From Rhodopirellula halodulae (GTDB lineage Bacteria; Planctomycetota; Planctomycetia; Pirellulales; Pirellulaceae): DNA of 64,000 bases. Under the pieces are notes generated by a model. It saw nothing but the letters and a program-made list of their open reading frames with translations, did not search any database and was not told the DNA's origin. Positions 20,636 through 28,903 of this stretch are shown here, piece after piece (position 1 is the stretch's first letter; every line of letters starts with the position of its first letter). The stretch covers positions 55,001-119,000 of the forward strand of contig NZ_JAJKFV010000029.1 in the NCBI RefSeq assembly GCF_020966775.1, read 5' to 3'. Made by a program: the position numbers and the translations under genes.

Positions 20636-21223
20636 ATGACGTTTCGTGCTAAGCAATTGAAACTTCAGGATGCCGATGCCTGGAACGAATTCTACCAAGA
20701 GTATCTCGATCCTTTATACGGATTCGTGTACCGCTTGGTGTGTCATAAGCGAACCGTCGCCGACGATCTTTTTCAAGAGGTATGGTTGCATGTGATTCAG
20801 AATATCGACACTTACGACTCCGAGAAGGGCGAATTGTCCGCGTGGCTATTTGGAATCGCACGACGACGAGTTGCGTTGTATTGGCGACGCACGTCGGGCA
20901 AATCAGTCGACGACGACAATTTGCTGCGAGCGGACCGCGCAGACGCAGCCTTGTTGCCAATTGAGGCTATGGAACAGATCGAGCGTGCAGAGGTCGTCAA
21001 CTCGGCTTTGCTGGTGATGCCGGAAAACCAGAGGCGAATCTTGAGACAAAAGTACATCGACGGCATGTCTGTCGCCGAAATCGCGAAGCGATCATCGACC
21101 ACCCAAAAGGCTGCCGAGTCGCTGTTGTTTCGTGCAAGAGCAAAATTAAGAAGTTTGCTTGGACCCACCTTTGTCGATGCACTTCCATCGCATTTACCAA
21201 ACGAGTCCAGGAGACCGAAATGA
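20636..21223 (+). CDS. ECF-type RNA polymerase sigma factor
   Basis: The product has 195 residues from ATG 20636; a TTG at 20621 would add five. Sigma region 2 is DPLYGFVYRLVCHKRTVADDLFQEVWLHV followed by GELSAWLFGIARRRV. Region 4 is MPENQRRILRQKYIDGMSVAEIAKRSSTTQKAAESLLFRARAKLR. No region 3 is present, as expected for extracytoplasmic-function sigma factors. Its stop overlaps the start of the next gene by 4 bp (ATGA), and that gene encodes a single-helix membrane protein, the common layout of a sigma factor and its membrane regulator. Confidence 0.93.
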   Translation: MTFRAKQLKLQDADAWNEFYQEYLDPLYGFVYRLVCHKRTVADDLFQEVWLHVIQNIDTYDSEKGELSAWLFGIARRRVALYWRRTSGKSVDDDNLLRADRADAALLPIEAMEQIERAEVVNSALLVMPENQRRILRQKYIDGMSVAEIAKRSSTTQKAAESLLFRARAKLRSLLGPTFVDALPSHLPNESRRPK

Positions 21224-22944
21224 ACGAGAATATTCACAATCGGATAACTGATTCAGACATCACTGATGACGAGCGAGCTTTTCGTGCGCTGATGATGGAT
21301 TCTAATGTTCCACCTATCAAAGCTCCGAAGAATTTAGCGAACGCTGTGCGTAGGAAGCTTCCCGGTTCAGCCACGATCGACTCGTTCGGTCGTCATTCGC
21401 AGCGACTTCGGTGGATCATGTCGTCCGCTGCAATGGTAGCGATTGTCCTTGTTTGCGTAGCACTCTGGCCCACGCGTCAGCAAGCATGGGGCGAAGTTGT
21501 GAAGACACTTCAAGATATGCCATGGATTCGCTTGGTCGGTGAACTAAAACAGGACAAAATGGAAGTTTGGATGTCGCTTCAACGCGACGTCGCAGCTCAA
21601 CGCAGCAAGAAACTAAGTCGGTTCGACGATTATCGAACAGGCGTCCGGTACGAGTTTAGTGCAGAAGAACAACTGATTTATCGCGTGCCAATCAATGACG
21701 AACGCGCGTTCAATTCAATCAGTAGTGTCTTTACGTCAATCTTTCGCCAAGATGACCAAGTTGGTGACGAGTTTGCAGGGAATCGAATTGTAAGTCAAAC
21801 TCGGCAAAGCGTTCAAGACAGCGGCAAGAAATGGATCGACTACGAACTCACACTTCAAACACTACCGGGTGTTTCGTCCAAGGTTGTTGTCCGTGTCGAT
21901 CCTGAAACGAATCTTCCAGTGTCGATGCGATTCCAGGAAGATGTCGATCATGCATTGAACATGAAAATCGACTATCCGGAAACGGGGCCGCAGGACATCT
22001 ATGCAATCGGGGTTCCCCGCGACGCTCGTGTCGTGGATCGCATGCCGACCGGGAATCTAAAGCGAATCGCGGAGATTCTCGATCGAAATCGGAGAGAACT
22101 TGACAACTATGTCGCCGCCTATGGATTCGTGCCAAATTCACCGCAAGCACTAATTTACCGTAGCGGCGATCAATGGCGAACCGCTTCTTGTTCCCCGACA
22201 CGTGACCTTTTCAAAAGCAATCGAGAGTACGGAGCGTTTCTCGCCGAGCAGCCCCCTGCAAATGAAGGCGAACTACGAAGTTGGTGGAAGACTAGACTCA
22301 GCCACTACACGATAGTTGCCGACATGCTTTGTGATGGGAGAACTGTTTATCATGCGAGCTATGAAGATCCGGCTTCGCCTGTGTTCGAACCTTTCCAATC
22401 CGTACGTGCGGGTGATGGGCATTCAATCGCCAAGACAATGGGGAATGCCGGCAATATGCCTGAATTTCATGTTTATCCCGATTTGAACTCGTATGTGCAG
22501 ATCGAAATGACGCTGACCAAGGACCCGACGGATGGACCGGAAGGAAGCATCCTTGTGACCCGCTCGTACCTGAGTGAACACCAGACTTCAAAGTACTGGC
22601 TTAACCCGAAACTTGGGTACGCCGCTGTCCAGGCCCAGCATTCTTTGCGTCAAATCGATGAAAAAAAACCGAATGTGACTCCAGCCGAACAGCAGCAGAC
22701 CTATCGTTTTGAAAACTTCAAGCAATCGCCTCGTGGGATCTGGTATCCCACCGTTATCGTTCGCAGCAATGCGATAGGTTCACAACAAAGTGAAGCGGAG
22801 TTGTCAGCAGGAGCGACAGCGACCGCTTCCGACGACAGGACGTACTATCACCTTGATTTCACGACCGAATTGTCGAGTGATTTGTTCAAACATACGAGTG
22901 GCACCGTATTTGTACCGCTGGACAAAAACAGCACGGACGAATGA
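21220..22944 (+). CDS. Putative membrane anti-sigma/effector protein
   Basis: The 574-residue protein has a short cytoplasmic N-terminus (about 1-65), one membrane helix (about 67-85) and a large extracytoplasmic part beginning WGEVVKTLQDMPWIRLVG. That part has outer-membrane-lipoprotein-sorting-like beta segments near 100-270 and a less recognisable C-terminal half. The translational overlap with the ECF sigma gene suggests it controls that sigma factor. The N-terminal region lacks a zinc-binding His/Cys anti-sigma motif, so it would be an atypical anti-sigma factor. I do not recognise a named family for the whole protein. Confidence 0.65.
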   Translation: MNENIHNRITDSDITDDERAFRALMMDSNVPPIKAPKNLANAVRRKLPGSATIDSFGRHSQRLRWIMSSAAMVAIVLVCVALWPTRQQAWGEVVKTLQDMPWIRLVGELKQDKMEVWMSLQRDVAAQRSKKLSRFDDYRTGVRYEFSAEEQLIYRVPINDERAFNSISSVFTSIFRQDDQVGDEFAGNRIVSQTRQSVQDSGKKWIDYELTLQTLPGVSSKVVVRVDPETNLPVSMRFQEDVDHALNMKIDYPETGPQDIYAIGVPRDARVVDRMPTGNLKRIAEILDRNRRELDNYVAAYGFVPNSPQALIYRSGDQWRTASCSPTRDLFKSNREYGAFLAEQPPANEGELRSWWKTRLSHYTIVADMLCDGRTVYHASYEDPASPVFEPFQSVRAGDGHSIAKTMGNAGNMPEFHVYPDLNSYVQIEMTLTKDPTDGPEGSILVTRSYLSEHQTSKYWLNPKLGYAAVQAQHSLRQIDEKKPNVTPAEQQQTYRFENFKQSPRGIWYPTVIVRSNAIGSQQSEAELSAGATATASDDRTYYHLDFTTELSSDLFKHTSGTVFVPLDKNSTDE

Positions 22945-23045
22945 GGTTCGTGTTGTGTAAGCATTCGGTAGGACTATTCGCGTTTGCGTCATTTCGTGTG
23001 GGCTTCTCTGCTGTCGAGAAGGATGACACCAAGGCCAACAGACGC

Positions 23046-23825
23046 AAAAAGGGGACGGGGATCAATTAGGTGCGTTTGGTCGAGTTGGGCCTTCCCCGTG
23101 ATCGGAGTGTTGACCACAGGTCGTGTTTGTCAGCGAGTTTTTCGACCCAGTCGATGTCGCCGAAAGGGCGGCCTCGCTGGACGCTCGTTCGAATCGTCTC
23201 GATCTCCTTTTCGCTGAGTGCTTGATTGACGCGCTTACTCCAGTTTGCCGTGCGACGGATTGGCCAGGCCGACAAGAGTTTTGGATCTCGGTCGGAATGG
23301 TTCGCCCAGCGGTGGAATGAACCGTGTTGCCACAACTCGGCTCGTTTGACCAAATTTGCTCGCACTGGATTGCGTTCCACATATCGGCACACTGTCAGGA
23401 AGTGCTCATCGTCTTTGATGGGAAAGCTCTTGAAGCGGGACTGGTACAGATGTCCTTCGCCCGCGGTGTGGTAGTGAGCGTGATAGCGTTGGGTGTGCGT
23501 GGCGGTGACCCAACGCAGCATCTTTCCCATTTGCCCGTCGCGGTCTGGACGAAGTACAAGATGCCAGTGGTTTGGCATCAAGACGTAAGAGTAGATTTGC
23601 ACTTCGTAGCGTTCCAGGCCTTGGCCCAACACACGCTCGAAGGCTGCGTAGTCTTCCGGCTTGTGGAAAATTTTTTGCTTGGCATTCCCGCGATTCAATG
23701 CATGGTAGATTCCGCCTGCCACATCCAGACGTTTTTGTCGAGGCATCTCGCACACCTGTAGGGAAAAGTGATCTTGGAGTCGTTGGTCGATGTCAGAATA
23801 GCAGAAAAGACCCCCGTCCCTTTTT
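23046..23825. mobile_element. Complete RAYT element with terminal inverted repeats
   Basis: The element is bounded by AAAAAGGGGACGGGGATC (23046-23063) and the near-complement GACCCCCGTCCCTTTTT (23809-23825). It contains one intact RAYT gene on the minus strand. The same ends flank the deleted copy about 2.7 kb upstream. The terminal sequences resemble the REP-type palindromes that RAYT transposases recognise. Confidence 0.8.
23066..23746 (-). CDS. REP-associated tyrosine transposase (RAYT)
   Basis: The product has 226 residues from the ATG at 23746 (MPRQKRLDVAGG). It is a Y1/IS200-like single-strand transposase: the HUH motif is in MPNHWHLVLRPD, and the catalytic tyrosine probably in VCRYVERNPVRANLV. 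RAYTs act on REP hairpins and may spread them as non-autonomous elements. All expected motifs are intact, so the gene may be functional. It lies between the ECF-partner gene and a small membrane protein gene whose upstream region it occupies. Confidence 0.92.
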   Translation of the reverse strand: MPRQKRLDVAGGIYHALNRGNAKQKIFHKPEDYAAFERVLGQGLERYEVQIYSYVLMPNHWHLVLRPDRDGQMGKMLRWVTATHTQRYHAHYHTAGEGHLYQSRFKSFPIKDDEHFLTVCRYVERNPVRANLVKRAELWQHGSFHRWANHSDRDPKLLSAWPIRRTANWSKRVNQALSEKEIETIRTSVQRGRPFGDIDWVEKLADKHDLWSTLRSRGRPNSTKRT

Positions 23826-23881
23826 CGAGGGATCGCGATGAGGCGAGGGATGACTGTTTGCTTGCACCGGAGAGATCAACT

Positions 23882-24253
23882 GTGACTCAACACCAACCTT
23901 ATGAATCGCCGAGCGTTCCCACGGAATCTGCCGCTCCTTCCAAGAGTTTGTTGGGAAAGATAGCGACCGGGGTTCTTATGCTCGGATTGATGGTCCTGGC
24001 ATATGGAGCGATCGCTTTTTGGGTGCTGCCATTTCTTCCGCCCAATAGTGAATCGAAAGGTCGGTTGCCGAGCCTGACCGTGATGGGCGTGGGCGTGTTA
24101 GTGACCGTGGTGGGACTGGTTCTGCGAAGTCTGACAACGAGCAAGGATCCTGAACCCGACGCGAATCAGTCGAAGAAGATTCCGGCGATGTATGGGGTTG
24201 CGATTTTGCTGGGAATTCTTGGGCTGGTGTTCTTTGTGATCACCCGTCTGTAA
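23882..24253 (+). CDS. Small membrane protein, unknown function
   Basis: The GTG at 23882 is preceded by GGAGAG and gives a 123-residue protein. A longer reading from 23768 would begin inside the RAYT element and is unlikely. After a Pro/Ser-rich N-terminus come three hydrophobic segments: ATGVLMLGLMVLAYGAIAFWVLPFL, LTVMGVGVLVTVVGLVL and MYGVAILLGILGLVFFVITRL. A charged loop (TTSKDPEPDANQSKK) lies between the second and third. No family recognised. Confidence 0.6.
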   Translation: MTQHQPYESPSVPTESAAPSKSLLGKIATGVLMLGLMVLAYGAIAFWVLPFLPPNSESKGRLPSLTVMGVGVLVTVVGLVLRSLTTSKDPEPDANQSKKIPAMYGVAILLGILGLVFFVITRL

Positions 24254-24263
24254 TTCGCCGCGG

Positions 24264-26222
24264 TCAGGCTTTTCGGATGAAGTCGGCGGCATAACTGCGG
24301 ACTTCGCTGCCGTTGAGAACATGGACCATGCGAAGTTGTTGGATTTCTTGGTCGCTGAAAGAGGTCATTGGAACGTGAACCAAATGCTTCTTGAACCGGC
24401 GAGCCAACCGCTTCCATCCGCCACCGGGCGGCAGGGGGCTCATCAGTGCGACATGGTTGCTGCGTGAGTGCATGCAAGCCGCTGCGATCAAGCGTTCTTC
24501 AAGAGTCTCGGTGAAGTTCAGTCTGCGGTCCCGCCAAATGTCTCGGATTGGAACCGGTGGGTACAGGAACATGGCACCGCCATAAATGCCCAGCCCAATT
24601 CCTGGACCGACCATTTCTCGTTGAAAGTCGCTGGCAAAGAAAGCTAGCGTGGATTCCCATTCGTGTTCAGCAAACCAAGTCGTGCGCCAGGGGTAATCTC
24701 GTGGGTCGGCGGGAGAGTCAAACAGCATCAAGCAGGCATCGAGTTGCCCGCGACTGGGCGGCATGACTTTGACATAGATCTCTTTTTCGTACCAATGTCG
24801 AAGCGTGTCACGAATGTCGATGCCGTCTTTGACGCTGGTCGTGAATTTTTCCGTGCGAGCCAGATCCTGGCCCATGATCGCCTGCGCTCGTTCGCACACA
24901 CGGTTGCGCAGCAGTTCGATGCGTTCGTCTTCGGGTGGGTAGCTGCACTGTGAATACGGATTCCAATTGTGTTGCCACTCGTGGCGTTCCTTGTCGCTGG
25001 GGCGCCGCTGCAGTTCCAAGGTTTGCCAAGAGATTGGCGGTCCGGGCAAACGATTGACCAGCGAGACAACGTCTTGATTTGGCAAGCGGACTTGATCGAT
25101 TCCAAGCGTCACCGGTTGATCGGCTTCCGGGATCCATTGGTCAGCGTTCTCGCCCCACTGATCCGCGTAGGCATATTTTGAGGCCGCCTCGGCGACATGC
25201 AGTGCGAACTGATCGCCGAGCACCTGCTTGCATGCGGTGATGATCGTCACCATGTCGGGTGTCATTCGGCGATTGATCAGCGAAAGATTCCGGATGTATT
25301 GCAAGCACTTGGAAAGCAGCAGTGGTGTGATCCGGCGGGCGCGATTGCCGAGCTCGTCCAGGTAGCTTTGCCGCCCCGCGATCAAGAGTTCTTTGACGCC
25401 GTCAATCTGTAGGTTTTCGTCTTCTTCGAGTTCGGCTCGTGCCCGTTCGTACAGCGAGGTGATGAACGGCAGTTCTCCAAAGAGAAACAGCAGAGTTTTG
25501 GGGTTGATGTTGTGCCGAGTGGGGACATCGACTTCTTCGTTTTGGAGGTCGTCCCGTGATCGCCCTTGGTCGTTGCGGAGTTGCCGATGTGCGTCGCGAA
25601 TCCATGGCCAGTGCAGGACGCTGGTGACCAGCAAGATTCTCTTGTAGTTCTTTTCGAGTTCGGTCAGTTGCGCCGCCATGTAGTGCATGCGATTGCGTGT
25701 CAGGTCATCGCTGGGCGGAGGGATGCTGGGAAGGATCGCCGCGGCGAACTTTTCGATGGCAACATGGCGAACCGCGTGCGGGTCAGGCATGACCGTCGAG
25801 AACGGTTGAAACTCATTGGTTTCCAAGTCAATGAAATGCCGCGGGATGTGTTCGCCCATCGCGGAACGGATCGCCATGATCACGCTCTGGCACGGATCAA
25901 TCGGCACATAGCTGGTCGGCAGCGAGTCATGGTCATCGTCCAGTTCTTCTTCGTCGCCTTCTAAATCCGGGCGATAGGTCACCGGGGGATCAAAGGTGGA
26001 TGACAACGGATGTTGCAGCACCACCGAAGGGCGTGGCAGATCGAGAACCGCTTCTTCGACCGGATGTTGGAACGAGGGAGGAAGCGGAACGGCCAAGCAA
26101 TCGAATTGATGCTCGAGCATGAACCGACGCGTGAGCCAAGCAAATTGGCCGCTGCCGTGGATGATGGGCAACAGGGTAACGCGATCGTTCAAACGAAGGA
26201 GTTCGGGGATCGTGTCACTCAT
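24264..26222 (-). CDS. Unrecognised 652-residue protein
   Basis: The start at 26222 (MSDTIPELLRLND) lies 7 bp after the stop of the M16 peptidase gene, so it is co-transcribed. I do not recognise a family. The N-terminus (LLPIIHGSGQFAWLTRRFML, then FDCLAVPLPPSF) and a later YKRILLVTSVLHWPWI recall, weakly, the layout of the EreA/ChaN/TraB group, where an early His and a later His-bearing strand form the site. An acidic stretch (EGDEEELDDDHD) lies near residue 105. There is no signal peptide or membrane helix, so it is probably cytoplasmic. The length and good codon use support a real gene. Confidence 0.7.
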   Translation of the reverse strand: MSDTIPELLRLNDRVTLLPIIHGSGQFAWLTRRFMLEHQFDCLAVPLPPSFQHPVEEAVLDLPRPSVVLQHPLSSTFDPPVTYRPDLEGDEEELDDDHDSLPTSYVPIDPCQSVIMAIRSAMGEHIPRHFIDLETNEFQPFSTVMPDPHAVRHVAIEKFAAAILPSIPPPSDDLTRNRMHYMAAQLTELEKNYKRILLVTSVLHWPWIRDAHRQLRNDQGRSRDDLQNEEVDVPTRHNINPKTLLFLFGELPFITSLYERARAELEEDENLQIDGVKELLIAGRQSYLDELGNRARRITPLLLSKCLQYIRNLSLINRRMTPDMVTIITACKQVLGDQFALHVAEAASKYAYADQWGENADQWIPEADQPVTLGIDQVRLPNQDVVSLVNRLPGPPISWQTLELQRRPSDKERHEWQHNWNPYSQCSYPPEDERIELLRNRVCERAQAIMGQDLARTEKFTTSVKDGIDIRDTLRHWYEKEIYVKVMPPSRGQLDACLMLFDSPADPRDYPWRTTWFAEHEWESTLAFFASDFQREMVGPGIGLGIYGGAMFLYPPVPIRDIWRDRRLNFTETLEERLIAAACMHSRSNHVALMSPLPPGGGWKRLARRFKKHLVHVPMTSFSDQEIQQLRMVHVLNGSEVRSYAADFIRKA

Positions 26223-26229
26223 CAATCGA

Positions 26230-27507
26230 TCAGCCAGCGACGGGGGAGGGAGGTTCAACGGAAGAAGCAATCACTTCGGTCGAGGATTGGTTCAAGTAGG
26301 TTTGAGCGGCCTTGGCAACTTTTTCGATGGTGACGCCTCGATAGGCATCCAGCAATTCGTCCAACGAAAGATAGTCGCCACAGCAAAGCCAACGACTGCC
26401 TAAGCCGAACAGGCGGTTCGACGGACGTTCGGACTGCATGATGCACCCGGCAACCGTTTTGTTGATGACTTGGTCAAGCTCAGCTTGATCGACGCCATCG
26501 CTTGCCACTCGTTGCAGCACATCGTTCATCAAACGAATGTTGGATGGCATGTCATCGGCAGCGCAGACAAGGTAGGTGAACAACGCACCGGTGTCCGTGA
26601 ATTCTTGTGGCCAAAGCGTCGCGACTTCCGCACGTCCGGTGTCGATCAAATCCCAGAACAGTCGACTGCCGCCATCGTCACCCACGATCGAGCACAGCAG
26701 TCGCATCGCGTAACGCAGTTCCGACTGCATCGACGGACCGTCCCCCAGCGTCACACGGTAGGACTGCGCAGCATCCGGAACACGAAGTTGTGGTGTCAGG
26801 TCGATGCCCTCGGGAGATGTGCTGGGGTCATCCGAGAGCAAGTTGGAAGGCAGGGGACGATCTTGCCAATGCGTCGTCATTTTTTCGGCCTGCGCGACCA
26901 ACCCATCGAAGTCGACGTTGCCGCTGGCCGCCAGCACGATGTTGTCGGGGCGGTAGCGGCGGTTGAAATAGGCTCGCATGGTTTCCACCCGCATCGATTC
27001 GATCGAATGCGTGGTTCCAAGCACTCGGCGTCCCAATCCACGTGGGCCATACGCACATTCCATGACGCGTTCGAATGCACCAAACGGAGGTTGATCCTCG
27101 TACTTGGCAATCTCTTCCAAGATCACGTTGCGTTCGGTGGCGAACTCGCCTTCATCGAGCGTGGGGCTCAGCATGTCCGTCAACAAATCGATCATGCGAT
27201 CTTGGTACTTGGGCAAGACCGCGGAGTAGTAGACCGTTTGTTCTTCGGAGGTGTAGGCGTTGGATTGCCCACCCAGTTCATCGAGTTCACGATTGACATC
27301 GGCAGCGGATCGTCGAGCGGTACCTTTGAACATCATGTGTTCCAGGAAATGGCTCAGTCCCGATTCGATATCGGTTTCGTCACGCGCGCCGGCACGAACG
27401 AAGTAACCCACTGCGGCGGAGTAACCTCGTTGATCGATGTCAGCAACGACTCGCAGACCGTTGGATAGTGTGGCGGAGCGAAGGTTTTGGGGGATGGATT
27501 GGTTCAT
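26230..27507 (-). CDS. M16-family zinc metallopeptidase (catalytic)
   Basis: The start at 27507 (MNQSIPQNLRSATLSNGLRVV) overlaps the stop of the preceding M16-fold gene by 4 bp; longer starts would lie inside that gene. The 425-residue protein has the inverted zinc motif HFLEH in GLSHFLEHMMFKGT, followed about 70 residues later by the acidic third-ligand region (EEIAKYEDQPP), and the C-terminal M16 half. It resembles processing-peptidase beta-like or PqqL/pitrilysin-type enzymes that degrade peptides. It probably pairs with the adjacent non-catalytic M16 protein. Confidence 0.93.
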   Translation of the reverse strand: MNQSIPQNLRSATLSNGLRVVADIDQRGYSAAVGYFVRAGARDETDIESGLSHFLEHMMFKGTARRSAADVNRELDELGGQSNAYTSEEQTVYYSAVLPKYQDRMIDLLTDMLSPTLDEGEFATERNVILEEIAKYEDQPPFGAFERVMECAYGPRGLGRRVLGTTHSIESMRVETMRAYFNRRYRPDNIVLAASGNVDFDGLVAQAEKMTTHWQDRPLPSNLLSDDPSTSPEGIDLTPQLRVPDAAQSYRVTLGDGPSMQSELRYAMRLLCSIVGDDGGSRLFWDLIDTGRAEVATLWPQEFTDTGALFTYLVCAADDMPSNIRLMNDVLQRVASDGVDQAELDQVINKTVAGCIMQSERPSNRLFGLGSRWLCCGDYLSLDELLDAYRGVTIEKVAKAAQTYLNQSSTEVIASSVEPPSPVAG

Positions 27508-28844
27508 GCGATTGCTTCGCCTCCTTGCAGTGCTTCGGGACCCACGGTGACGATGCGGAACTTGCGAGGTCCGTGGTCGCGAAAGTAGGAGGCAACTTGG
27601 TCGAGCGTGATGGCCTGAATTTTGGACTCGAGTTCTTCCGTCGGAATGATGCGCCCCAGTTGATATTGGTCTGATGCGAGCGAGCTGGCACGTGATCCGG
27701 CAGACTCTTGTTCCATGATCAGTCCGCTTTCGATGCGAACTTTCCAACGGGAGAGTTCTTCTTCGGCGAGGTCATCGGCGAGGTGCTGAATCTCGTGCAG
27801 GCTGACGTCCAGTGTTTCTTGTGCCCGTGCGGGGGTGGTGCCGGCGTAACCAAAAACGGCACCGGTTTGGCCGATGGTATGGGTGCTGGCCCAGACGCTG
27901 TAACACAGCCCGCGTTGTTCGCGAACGCGATCGAACAACCGGCTGCTCATTCCATCGCTGAGGATTCCAATGCCCGCGCGCATGATGAAGTACTCGTCGC
28001 TGCCATAAGGGATTGAATCAAACGAGAACCCGATGTGTGTTTGGCTGCTGGGAAGTGGAATGTGTTCGTTGCCGTCGATCGGGGCAGGGGAGGGCAGGGC
28101 AGGGCGGTCGCCTGATTTCCAATCACCGAATGCGTTTTCGATCGATTCAAAAAGCGACTCGGTTTCAAAGTTGCCCGCGACGGCCAAAACACTGCCGCCG
28201 GCGTGATAGTGATCAGTGTAGAACTGACGAACGTCTTCCATGTTCAGCGATTCCAAGCTGGCTTCGCTGGCGTAGCCGCCTCGTCCAAGTTGTGGGCCAT
28301 ATTGTCGCTCGCGAAGACGTCGCATCAGCCGTTGCGTTGGCTCGTCCTGGAACGCCGCGAGTTCCTGACGCAGGATCATCTTGGCATCGTCGAGTTGTTT
28401 GCCTGGAAGGTGCGGGCGACGGACCACGTCAGCCAAAAGCTCGATCGCGGGTCGCAGGGAATCCGCGGGCATGCGAGCGGAATAGCCCGCGATGCTGGTC
28501 GAAGCGGAGTTGCCGCTGTCGATTCCCAGATTGTCTTCGGCCGCGACCAATTGGCGACTGTTGTAGGCACCGGCACCGCGCTGGACCATTTCGCAGGTCA
28601 ACGAAGCCAGACCGTCGCGACGAGCCAAGAATTCCGCGTCGGCCAGTTGTGAATCGCTCAAACCAACCAATTCGGTTGTGATCCCAGCGGGCAACCAGAG
28701 CGTGTACGCGGCGGTTCGCAGCCAAGGCATCGGTTGCACGACGACGGTCAGGCCGTTGTCGAGCGTTCGAGTTTGAATCGGGGGAGATTGAGTGCTGAGC
28801 AAGGGAATCGCTGAGGGCTGAGGGGGCGGAGCGGAAGTCGTCAC
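27504..28844 (-). CDS. M16-fold protein, probably non-catalytic partner
   Basis: The 446-residue product has both M16 halves, including FYTDHYHAGGSVLAVAGNF and a C-terminal RVREQRGLCYSVWAS carrying the Arg/Tyr pair that helps substrate binding. Where the HxxEH motif should be, it reads LASLTCEMVQRGAG, with neither zinc-binding His. This is the classic split of active and inactive subunits in bacterial M16B peptidases. It overlaps the catalytic gene downstream by 4 bp. Confidence 0.88.
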   Translation of the reverse strand: MTTSAPPPQPSAIPLLSTQSPPIQTRTLDNGLTVVVQPMPWLRTAAYTLWLPAGITTELVGLSDSQLADAEFLARRDGLASLTCEMVQRGAGAYNSRQLVAAEDNLGIDSGNSASTSIAGYSARMPADSLRPAIELLADVVRRPHLPGKQLDDAKMILRQELAAFQDEPTQRLMRRLRERQYGPQLGRGGYASEASLESLNMEDVRQFYTDHYHAGGSVLAVAGNFETESLFESIENAFGDWKSGDRPALPSPAPIDGNEHIPLPSSQTHIGFSFDSIPYGSDEYFIMRAGIGILSDGMSSRLFDRVREQRGLCYSVWASTHTIGQTGAVFGYAGTTPARAQETLDVSLHEIQHLADDLAEEELSRWKVRIESGLIMEQESAGSRASSLASDQYQLGRIIPTEELESKIQAITLDQVASYFRDHGPRKFRIVTVGPEALQGGEAIA

Positions 28845-28870
28845 GACTTATCGAAGTCACGGTCGGGGCC

Positions 28871-28889
28871 GAAACTCTTGACGAGTTTC
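28871..28889. other. Intergenic hairpin between miaB and the M16 genes
   Basis: GAAACTC, a five-base loop and GAGTTTC form a perfect 7-bp stem in the gap after the miaB stop. No U-run follows on the minus strand, so it is not a typical intrinsic terminator. It could be a processing or attenuation element. Confidence 0.45.
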
Positions 28890-28903
28890 GCTACCTCGAG
28901 GAG

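Noticed and set aside
23768-23881. Longer N-terminus for the small membrane protein gene
   Set aside because: It begins inside the RAYT element and crosses its terminal repeat; the GTG at 23882 with GGAGAG upstream is the better start.
27504-28844. Annotation as an active M16 peptidase
   Set aside because: The HxxEH zinc motif is absent at the expected place (SLTCEMVQ), so only a non-catalytic partner role is supported.
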